From contig CAWKDN010000001.1 of assembly GCA_963848415.1 (NCBI GenBank), positions 2,666,001 to 2,730,000 on the forward strand: a stretch of DNA of 64,000 bases, read 5' to 3'. Both the position numbers and the translations under genes were made by a program. This document shows, piece by piece, positions 57,490 to 64,000 of this stretch (position 1 is its first letter; each line of letters starts with the position of its first letter). The notes beneath the pieces are model-generated. The model saw nothing but the letters and a program-made list of their open reading frames with translations, did not search any database and was not told where the DNA came from. Source of the DNA: CAVQBC01 sp963848415 (lineage in GTDB: Bacteria > Actinomycetota > Thermoleophilia > Solirubrobacterales > Solirubrobacteraceae).

Positions 57490-59121
57490 GTGGAGCCCGC
57501 CGCCACGGAGCTCGAGAGCCGCGGGCACGGGTCGGCCGTCGCTGCCGACCAGCCGGTCGAGACGCTCGCGCCCGAGCGCGAGCTGGCCGCCGACGAGGTC
57601 GTCGTCCTGGACTACGGCGGTCAGTACTCCCAGCTGATCGCCCGCCGGGTGCGCGAGTGCGGCGTCTTCTCCGAGCTGCTGCCCCACCACGTGGGGGCCG
57701 AGGAGGTGCGGCGCCGCAGGCCCAAGGGGCTGATCCTCTCCGGCGGGCCGGCGTCGGTGTACGCCGAGGGCGCGCCGCGCCTGGATCCCGCGCTGCTCGA
57801 GCTCGGGATCCCGGTGCTGGGCATCTGCTACGGCATGCAGGCGCTCGTGCTCACGCTCGGCGGCCAGGTGCAGGGAGCGGAGATCGGCGAGTTCGGGCGC
57901 TCCAGGCTCACCGTGTCCGAGCCGGGCCGGCTGCTGGCGGGTACGCCCGCCGAGCAGAGCTGCTGGATGTCGCACCGCGACACCGTCTTCGCGGCGCCGG
58001 CCGGCTTCACCGCCCTCGCCAGCTCCTCCGAGTCGCCGGTCGCGGCGCTCGAGGATCCGGAGCGCGGGATCTACGGCATCCAGTTCCACCCCGAGGTCGT
58101 CCACACCCCCTACGGCCAGCAGATCCTGACCACCTTCCTGGAGGACGTCTGCGGCTGCGAGCGGACGTGGAGCCCCGCGTCGATCATCGACGAGCAGGTC
58201 GAGCGGATCCGGGCCCAGGTCGGCGACGGGCGCGTGATCTGCGGGCTCTCCGGCGGCGTGGACTCCTCGGTCGCGGCGCTGCTGGTCCACCGCGCGGTGG
58301 GCGACCAGCTGACCTGCGTGTTCGTGGACCACGGGCTCATGCGCCACAACGAGGGCGACCAGGTGATCGCCGCCTTCCGCGACCACTTCAAGGTGCCGCT
58401 GGTGGCGGTGGACGCCGAGGACCGCTTCCTGGAGCGCCTGGCCGGCAAGAGCGAGCCCGAGGCCAAGCGCAAGGCGATCGGCGCGGAGTTCATCCGCGTC
58501 TTCGAGGAGGAGGCGCGCAGGCTCGGCGACGCGCGCTACCTCGTGCAGGGGACGCTGTACTCCGACGTGATCGAGTCCGGCGGCGGCACCGGCGCGGCGA
58601 CCATCAAGTCCCACCACAACGTCGGCGGGCTGCCCGACGACCTGCAGTTCGAGCTCGTGGAGCCGCTGCGGGCGCTGTTCAAGGACGAGGTGCGCGCTGT
58701 CGGCGCCGAGCTGGGGCTGCCCGAGCGCCTGGTCTGGCGCCAGCCGTTCCCGGGCCCGGGCCTCGCGATCCGGATCGTGGGCGGCGAGGCGACCAAGGCG
58801 CGGCTGGACACGCTGCGCGCAGCCGACGCGATCCTGCAGGACGAGATCCGCCGCGCCGGCCTCTACCGGGAGCTGTGGCAGTCCTTCTGCGTGCTGCCCG
58901 ACATCCGCACCGTGGGCGTGCAGGGCGACGAGCGCACCTACGGCTACCTCGTGGCCATCCGCGCCGTGACCTCCGACGACGCGATGACCGCCGACTGGGC
59001 GCGGCTGCCCTACGACCTGCTCGAGCAGATCGCCTCGCGCATGATCAACGAGATCCGCGAGGTCAACCGGGTGGTGCTCGACATCACGTCGAAGCCGCCC
59101 GGCACCATCGAATGGGAGTAG
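57490..59121 (+). CDS. guaA: GMP synthase (glutamine-hydrolysing)
   Basis: 543 residues from GTG 57490. The glutaminase (class I) has the catalytic Cys in LGICYGMQAL and the His/Glu pair in QFHPEVVHT; the ATP-pyrophosphatase P-loop is ICGLSGGVDSSVAALLV; the dimerisation domain ends TSKPPGTIEWE. A 37-residue N-terminal extension precedes VVVLDYGGQYSQLIARRVRE. It converts XMP to GMP. No Shine-Dalgarno is obvious. Downstream overlap with the next small gene by ten bases. Confidence 0.97.
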   Translation: MEPAATELESRGHGSAVAADQPVETLAPERELAADEVVVLDYGGQYSQLIARRVRECGVFSELLPHHVGAEEVRRRRPKGLILSGGPASVYAEGAPRLDPALLELGIPVLGICYGMQALVLTLGGQVQGAEIGEFGRSRLTVSEPGRLLAGTPAEQSCWMSHRDTVFAAPAGFTALASSSESPVAALEDPERGIYGIQFHPEVVHTPYGQQILTTFLEDVCGCERTWSPASIIDEQVERIRAQVGDGRVICGLSGGVDSSVAALLVHRAVGDQLTCVFVDHGLMRHNEGDQVIAAFRDHFKVPLVAVDAEDRFLERLAGKSEPEAKRKAIGAEFIRVFEEEARRLGDARYLVQGTLYSDVIESGGGTGAATIKSHHNVGGLPDDLQFELVEPLRALFKDEVRAVGAELGLPERLVWRQPFPGPGLAIRIVGGEATKARLDTLRAADAILQDEIRRAGLYRELWQSFCVLPDIRTVGVQGDERTYGYLVAIRAVTSDDAMTADWARLPYDLLEQIASRMINEIREVNRVVLDITSKPPGTIEWE

Positions 59122-59474
59122 GCGGAGGCGACAGCGAGAACGAGGGCGCGGGCCCGCGACCGCCGTTCGCGCCGGCGGTCGCCGAGGTGCTCTGGGCCCA
59201 CGCCGACGCGCTGGCCGAGCGCGGCGCCCAGGAGCTCTCTCCGGTCCACGTCCGCCGCGCGCTGGTGACGCTCGCGGTCGCGGGCTCCGGCGGCGACCTG
59301 GCGGCCTTCCGGGCGGTCGCGGCGCGCGTGCGCAACGCGGCCCGGCGGGCGGCGCTGGACCCGGTGCCGCTCTTCGACGCCGCCGCCGCGCTCGTTGACG
59401 AGGACGACGCGCCGGCCCGGGAGGCGCTGATCCGGCTGCCGCGCGAGCCCGTCGCCGGCCCGCGTCCGCGCTAG
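59112..59474 (+). CDS. Small protein of unknown function
   Basis: 120 residues, ATG 59112 inside guaA's end. The segment VAEVLWAHADALAERGAQEL is helical; the rest (VRRALVTLAVAGSGGDLAAF, VRNAARRAALDPVPLFDAAA) is helical as well. No family recognised. Its stop TAG (59472-59474) shares a CTAG with the convergent phospholipase-like gene. Confidence 0.5.
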   Translation: MGVGGGDSENEGAGPRPPFAPAVAEVLWAHADALAERGAQELSPVHVRRALVTLAVAGSGGDLAAFRAVAARVRNAARRAALDPVPLFDAAAALVDEDDAPAREALIRLPREPVAGPRPR

Positions 59475-60214
59475 CGCGCGTTGCTCGCGGGCGATGTCGA
59501 CGACGCCCGAGCGCTCGTAGAAGTCGACCGCCACGAGGTTCGGGACCAGCCGGCGGCTGCGCTCGCAGCGGTCCAGGCGCCGCTCCAGCACCCGGCCACC
59601 GATGAGCGCGTTGCGGCTGACCGAGGGCGGATACGGCGGGATCCAGTGGTTGATGAGGTACAGCGGACTGTCGGCGCTGCCGCGGGAGCGCCGGCAGCGC
59701 AGCTCGGCCGGCGCCTCCGCCCCCAGCGGGGTGTCCTGCACGAACGAGAACCTCGGCAGGTACCACGGGCGCGCGCCGCCGTCCTCCTCGGCGAGGACGA
59801 TGAGGCGCGTGCCGGCACGGGCGAGCTCGCCGAGGGTGGGCAGCGGCTCGTCGCGCCGCAGCTCGGCGGCCTGCTCGAGCAGGCCGGCCGACGCGAAGGC
59901 CCGCTCGAGGTCGTCGACCGGCACGTAGGGCTCGACGAACAGGATCACCGCCTCGCGCGGGTTGGCGTCCAGGAAGGCGCTGATGACGCCGAGCTCGTCG
60001 TCGAGCGGCTCAGATCCGAGCTCGCACAAGGTGTGGCAGAGGTAGGGCCGGCGCTCGCTTGCCGGCAGCTCACGGCCCACGCGCCCCGCCACGCGGTCTG
60101 CCGCGCGCAGCGCCGCGGGGCTGAGCTCGCGCGCGACCTTGTTGCGCGAGGAGTCCTCGCCCGCCAGGTCGGTTCGCACGCGCCCGCGCTCGGGATCGAA
60201 CACGCCGTAGTGGA
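59471..60214 (-). pseudogene. PI-PLC X-domain-like phosphodiesterase, broken at both ends
   Basis: Residues visible in one frame: VHYGVFDPERGRVRTDLAGE, RRPYLCHTLCELGSEPLDDE (the second catalytic His region), AFLDANPREAVILFVEPYVP, and YLINHWIPPYPPSVSRNALI, NLVAVDFYERSGVVDIARE. The first catalytic His (HNS motif) and about 100 N-terminal residues are missing. One base away from the end the frame reads NAR-stop at 59471-59473, where homologues end. The 5' end adjoins the preceding membrane gene as if joined by a deletion. Confidence 0.65.
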
Positions 60215-60994
60215 CGTGCGGCGACGACGACGCCGCCCACGGCGGCGATCATGGCCGCGGCGAGCAGGTCGCCGAACAGCGCCGCCCACACGGCCTCGAC
60301 CGCGGCGCGGGTCGTCGTCTCGGCGGGTTCGGCGGCGTGCGAGACGACCCACGCCTCGAGCCCGCGACGATGGCCGCCACGAGCAGGCCGGCGCCGGCGC
60401 CGGCGGCCCCCAGGGAGACGAGCGCGGCGCGCACCCCGCCCGCCAGCAGCGCCGCGGCGACCGCGGCGAACAGGGCCGCGCCGAGCAGCGGCCAGAACCA
60501 GCCGGCCAGCTCGGTCAGCGCGCGCGCCGCCGTGAGCTCGAAGCCGCGCGGATCCAGACGCAGGACCGGCACGCGCAGGCCGGGCGGGACCGCTCGAGCC
60601 AGCCGCGGCGACACGCTGCGCAGCGGGTCGACGAGCACCTCGCCCACGGGCAGCTCGAAGCGGAAGGTCTCCTCGCCGGCGATCAGCGCGCGATGGCGGG
60701 CGGCGACCGCGCGGGCGAAGACGAACCGGAACGGCCGCGTGTCCGCCGCGCCGCGACAGCCGGCACCGCGAGCGGGCGGACGACGAGCAGGTCGGGCAGG
60801 ACGCTGCCGGTGAGGCCGTCCACGACGCGCTCGCCCAGCTCCGTGCGGACGTCGCGATCGCCGAGTGCGGCGGTCGCCCGCGCGCTGAACTCTCGGTCGT
60901 CGACGAGCGCCGAGCGCGCGTAGCCCGCGAGCCCCGCGGCGGCGAGCAGCAACGCGGTCGCCACCACCAGCACGACAGGGTCGGGCGGCGCCAT
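60215..60994 (-). pseudogene. Membrane protein upstream of the phospholipase domain, frameshifted
   Basis: Start ATG 60994: PPDPVVLVVATALLLAAAGL, AFSARATAALGDRDVRTELG (minus strand). After a shift near 60750: RPFRFVFARAVAARHRALIA and GWFWPLLGAALFAAVAAALL. After another near 60350: FGDLLAAAMIAAVGGVVVAA. Three to four TM helices and a conserved external region. It may originally be one protein with the PLC domain. Function unknown. Confidence 0.6.
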
Positions 60995-61065
60995 CGGTCC
61001 CCGGGCGCACCCTAGCCACGGCGGGTCCGCCGGCTCGCAGGATCGCGTCCGCCACAATCTGAGCC

Positions 61066-61320
61066 GTGGACGAGCCCACCGGACCTCCGAGCCGCGGCGC
61101 AGCGCTGCGCGCGCGGATCGCCCGCGACCGCCTTCCGATCGCCTTCGGGATCATGATCGCCCTCTTCTACGGGCTCACCATGATCCTCAACGGCGACGTC
61201 GCTCCGGGGCTCGTCGGCGGGGCGCTCGGCGGCCTGCTCGCCTACCTCGTCATGCGCGAGGCCGAACAGCGCCAGCGGCGCCGCCGCGCCGCCCAGGATC
61301 GCCCACCCGCGGACGGCTGA
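61066..61320 (+). CDS. Small two-TM membrane protein
   Basis: 84 residues, GTG start at 61066. Basic N-terminus, two TM segments (LPIAFGIMIALFYGLTMI, VAPGLVGGALGGLLAYLV) and an Arg-rich tail (EQRQRRRRAAQDRP). Orientation suggests both termini in the cytosol. No family recognised. Confidence 0.65.
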   Translation: MDEPTGPPSRGAALRARIARDRLPIAFGIMIALFYGLTMILNGDVAPGLVGGALGGLLAYLVMREAEQRQRRRRAAQDRPPADG

Positions 61321-61381
61321 GCATCGGCTACCATGGGTCGGCCGCCGCGCGATCTCGCGTGGCGTTTTCGTGCCCGACCTG

Positions 61382-61810
61382 ATGAAGACCTACGTCGCCA
61401 CTCCACTGGACCGCGAGCGCAACTGGGTGCTCGTCGACGCCGAGGGCCAGACCCTGGGCCGGCTGGCGACCCAGATCGCCGATCTGCTGCGCGGCAAGCG
61501 CAAGCCGGTCTACACCCCGCACGTCGACACCGGTGACTTCGTCGTGGTCGTCAACGCGGAGAAGATCGCGGTCACCGGGGCCAAGCGCCAGGAGAAGATG
61601 TACTACCGCCACTCGGGCTACCCGGGCGGCCTGAAGTCGCGCACGCTCAACGACATGCTCGAGCGCCGGCCCGAGGAGGTCATCCGCCTCGCGGTCAAGG
61701 GCATGCTCCCCCGCAACCGCCTCGCCCGCAAGCAGATCACCAAGCTCAAGATCTACGCCGGGCCGGAGCATCCGCACGCCGCGCAGAAGCCGCAACCCCT
61801 GGAGATCTGA
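61382..61810 (+). CDS. rplM: 50S ribosomal protein L13
   Basis: 142 residues from ATG 61382. MKTYVATPLDRERNWVLVDA, LGRLATQIADLLRGKRKPVY, VVNAEKIAVTGAKRQEKMYY and MLPRNRLARKQITKLKIYAG are the standard L13 sequence. Followed after four bases by rpsI, the universal rplM-rpsI operon. Confidence 0.98.
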   Translation: MKTYVATPLDRERNWVLVDAEGQTLGRLATQIADLLRGKRKPVYTPHVDTGDFVVVVNAEKIAVTGAKRQEKMYYRHSGYPGGLKSRTLNDMLERRPEEVIRLAVKGMLPRNRLARKQITKLKIYAGPEHPHAAQKPQPLEI

Positions 61811-61814
61811 TCTG

Positions 61815-62910
61815 ATGGCCGAAGACGACCGCGGCGAGCCGACCGAGCCCGAAGCCACGACGCCCGAGCCCGACGAGCAGGCGCCCGAGACGCCCGAGGC
61901 CGTGACGCCCGAGCCCGAGCAGCCCGCGGCCGAGGAGCCCGTGGCCGAGGAACCGGTGGCCGAGGAGCCGCCGCGAGGAGCCCGCAGCCGAGGAGCCGGT
62001 GGCCGAGGAATCGCCCGCCGAGGAGCCTGTCGTCGAGGAGCCCGTGGCCGAGGAGCCGGTGGCCGAGGAATCGCCCGCCGAGGAGCCTGTCGTCGAGGAG
62101 CCCGTGGCCGAGGAGCCGGTGGCCGAGGAATCGCCCGCCGAGGAGCCTGTCGTCGAGGAGCCGGTGGCCGAGGAGCCGGTGGCCGAGGAGCCCGCACCCG
62201 CGACGCGCGCGGCCGTGGAGCCCGCGCCCGCAGCGGTCGAGGCCGACGCCGTCGAGACCGTCGTCGAGGGCGACGCCGTGGTCACCGACGACGACCTCGA
62301 GGAGGACGCCGACGCGGACGAGGCGCCCGCCCCGCGCGTCCGGCCCGAGATCCCGGGCGCCGACCTTGAAGTCGACATCGTGCGCGAGGGCGAGGACGCG
62401 CTGCGCGCCGAGCGCGAGGCGGCCTACGAGGAGGGCCTCGAGGACGTCGATGACCTGCCCGCCGCCGACGGGGACGTCGAGCAGCCGCAGACCATCACCG
62501 AGGCCGCCATCGACCTCGCGGCCGGGGCCCGCTACCGGGCGACCGGCAAGCGCAAGACCGCCGTCGGCCGCGTGATCCTCAAGCCGGGGGACGGCGCCTA
62601 CCTCATCAACGGCCGCACCCTGGAACAGCACTTCCCACGTCTGGCCCTGCAGCGCCAGATCCGCCAGCCGCTGGAGACGGTCGGCTACGAGGAGCGTATG
62701 GACGTCGTGGCCTCGATGCACGGCGGCGGCGTCTCCGCACAGGCCGGAGCGCTGCGCCACGGCATCTCGCGGGCACTGATCGAGGCCGACCCGAACCTGC
62801 GCGGCGAGCTCAAGCGCCGCGGCTTCCTCACGCGCGACGCGCGCGTGAAGGAGCGCAAGAAGGCCGGGCTGAAGAAGGCCCGCAAACGGCCGCAGTTCTC
62901 CAAGCGCTGA
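61815..62910 (+). CDS. rpsI: 30S ribosomal protein S9 with a very long acidic extension, one frameshift
   Basis: The C-terminal 130 residues are canonical S9: RYRATGKRKTAVGRVILKPG, NGRTLEQHFPRLALQRQIRQ, GGVSAQAGALRHGISRALI, and the ending KKARKRPQFSKR that reaches the ribosomal P site. They follow about 230 acidic residues (MAEDDRGEPTEPEATTPEPD, then EEPVAEESPAEEPVVEEPVA repeats and DDDLEEDADADEAP). A one-base insertion near 61971-61974 separates the first 53 residues from the rest. S9 normally has 130-170 residues. An essential gene with a shift strongly suggests a sequence error in a repeat. Confidence 0.93.
61981..62160 (+). repeat. Three 60-bp tandem repeats inside rpsI
   Basis: Units 61981-62040, 62041-62100 and 62101-62160 are identical except for one base pair difference near the start of the first (GCAGCC versus GTGGCC); each encodes 20 residues of acidic repeat. 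A partial unit follows at 62161. Near-identity at DNA level implies recent expansion by slippage or unequal exchange. Confidence 0.95.
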
Positions 62911-62918
62911 TCCCCGCG

Positions 62919-64000
62919 GTGGCCGCGGGCGCGCCGAGGCTGTTCGGCACCGACGGCGTCCGCGGTGTCGCCGGGGAGGAGCTGACCGCCGAGCTCGCGC
63001 TCTCGCTGGCCCGCGCCGCCACCGCGCGGGTCACGTCCCAGGACGGCCCGCCGCGCGCGCTGATCATCCGCGACACCCGCGAGTCGGGCGAGATGCTCGA
63101 GGCGGCCGTCGCGGCCGGCATCGCGGCCGCCGGAGGAGAGGCGCTGCTGGGCGGCGTCCTGCCCACCCCGGGTGCCCCGCTGCTGCTGCGCCGCTTCGGG
63201 CTCGATCTCGGCATCGTGCTCTCCGCCTCGCACAACCCCTACCGCGACAACGGCATCAAGTGCTTCGGCGGCGACGGCTTCAAGCTCTCCGACGAGACCG
63301 AGCGCGAGATCGAGCACGCCGTGGCGACGGCCCCCGAGCCCTCGGCGGAGGTCGGCCACGTGCGGCGCTTCCACGGCGCGCTCGAGGACTACCTGCGCGC
63401 CCTGCACGAGCGCTTCTCCACGCTCGACCTCACCGGCCGCCGGATCGCGCTGGACTGCGCCAACGGCGCGACCTTCCGGGCGGCGCCGGAGATCTTCCGG
63501 CGGCTCGGGGCCGACGTCGACCTGCTGGCGGCCGAGCCCGACGGGCGCAACATCAACGAGGGCTGTGGCTCCACCCACGTCAGCCGCCTCGCCGAGCACG
63601 TCGCCGCCGGCGGCCACGACGCCGGCTTCGCCTTCGACGGCGACGGCGACCGGGTGCTGGCGGTCGACCGCGACGGCGCCGTCGTCGACGGCGACGAGCT
63701 GATCGCTCTCGCCGCCCTGCACCTGCGGGCCGCCGGTCGCCTGCCGGACGACGGGGTCGCCGTGACGGTGATGACCAACTACGGCTTCCACACCGCCATG
63801 GAAGCCGCCGGCGTGCGGGTCCAGACGACCGCCGTCGGCGACCGCTCGGTGCTGGCCGCGTTGCGCGAGCGCGGCTGGGCGCTCGGCGGCGAGCAGTCCG
63901 GGCACATCATCGAGATGGGGTACAACCCGACCGGGGACGGGATCGCCGCCGCGCTGCTCACGCTCGAGGCGCTCGCGGGCGGCGACCTCGCCGGGCGCCA
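62919..64000 (+). CDS. glmM: Phosphoglucosamine mutase, 3' end outside window
   Basis: 360 residues visible from GTG 62919, nine bases after rpsI. The N-terminal PRLFGTDGVRGVAGEELTAE, active-site Ser in VLSASHNPYRDNGIKCFGG, metal-binding DGDGDRVLAVD and the ending GGEQSGHIIEMGYNPTGDG are intact. It converts glucosamine-6-P to glucosamine-1-P for UDP-GlcNAc. The order rplM-rpsI-glmM is common in actinobacteria. Confidence 0.97.
   Translation, partial: MAAGAPRLFGTDGVRGVAGEELTAELALSLARAATARVTSQDGPPRALIIRDTRESGEMLEAAVAAGIAAAGGEALLGGVLPTPGAPLLLRRFGLDLGIVLSASHNPYRDNGIKCFGGDGFKLSDETEREIEHAVATAPEPSAEVGHVRRFHGALEDYLRALHERFSTLDLTGRRIALDCANGATFRAAPEIFRRLGADVDLLAAEPDGRNINEGCGSTHVSRLAEHVAAGGHDAGFAFDGDGDRVLAVDRDGAVVDGDELIALAALHLRAAGRLPDDGVAVTVMTNYGFHTAMEAAGVRVQTTAVGDRSVLAALRERGWALGGEQSGHIIEMGYNPTGDGIAAALLTLEALAGGDLAGR

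Noticed and set aside
57151..59766. 871-codon open frame antisense to guaA
   Set aside because: GC-rich shadow of a well-identified gene on the other strand; no domains and biased composition.
61753..62760. 335-codon antisense frame with Gly/Leu/Arg repeats and a CRISPR-like look of repeats
   Set aside because: It mirrors the acidic repeats of rpsI; units are contiguous without spacers, so it is not CRISPR.

Overview
This window is a chromosome segment from a very GC-rich, actinobacteria-like bacterium. GTG starts are frequent, gene overlaps of the ATGA or GTGA type are common, and the gene content fits Solirubrobacterales/Thermoleophilia: WS/DGAT acyltransferase, tandem Tat-like ferritin-fold proteins, LtrA, a CysO/CysM/Mec cysteine pathway, and a ribosomal S9 with a long acidic N-terminal extension. 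The taxonomic placement is inference from these genes, not from a marker tree. No rRNA or tRNA gene and no CRISPR array was seen.

Layout. 1-2.4 kb: the end of a TPR-rich regulator with an intact IS630-type element inserted exactly in its stop codon. 2.4-10 kb: an accessory stretch of small exchangeable genes (VOC, RibD_C/DHFR-like, AraC) mixed with gene fragments, followed by a large TIR-TM-beta-propeller protein that is the best candidate for a defence or signalling gene, and an IS110 remnant. 10-12.1 kb: a divergent GntR regulator / dialkylglycine-decarboxylase-like pair, both full of frameshifts, separated by two perfect palindromes that look like operators. 12.1-13.9 kb: an ABC-2 exporter pair. 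14-31 kb: lipid and CoA enzymes (acyl-CoA dehydrogenase, WS/DGAT, CaiB-type CoA transferase), secreted peptidases, ispH, ltrA, membrane proteins and SCO1.

31.1-38.3 kb holds what I consider the most coherent system: a rhodanese-MoeB activating enzyme, a CysO sulfur carrier that ends in Gly-Gly-Ser-Ser and therefore needs trimming, a CysM-type synthase and a JAMM/Mec protease, i.e. the full protein-thiocarboxylate route to cysteine. It is split by envelope genes (two ferritin-like proteins, an L,D-transpeptidase, tatA), and moeZ and cysM share an almost identical promoter-proximal motif. 39-47 kb: DUF1802, a hydroxyisobutyrate-dehydrogenase-like enzyme, nadB, an HDAC-like deacetylase, SPOR and zinc-ribbon proteins, a glycosyltransferase and an Flp-type pilin. 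48.7-64 kb is core: murI-rph-rdgB, hupB, pyrF, a LysM protein, a D-Ala-D-Ala carboxypeptidase, a PfkB kinase, guaB3, guaA, rplM-rpsI and the start of glmM.

A caution for every user: at least ten genes, including core genes (rpsI, guaB3, a carboxypeptidase), carry single-base frameshifts while their catalytic motifs stay intact. This pattern suggests residual sequencing/assembly indels in part of the window, although the 2.4-12 kb stretch and several clear fragments also look like true decay.
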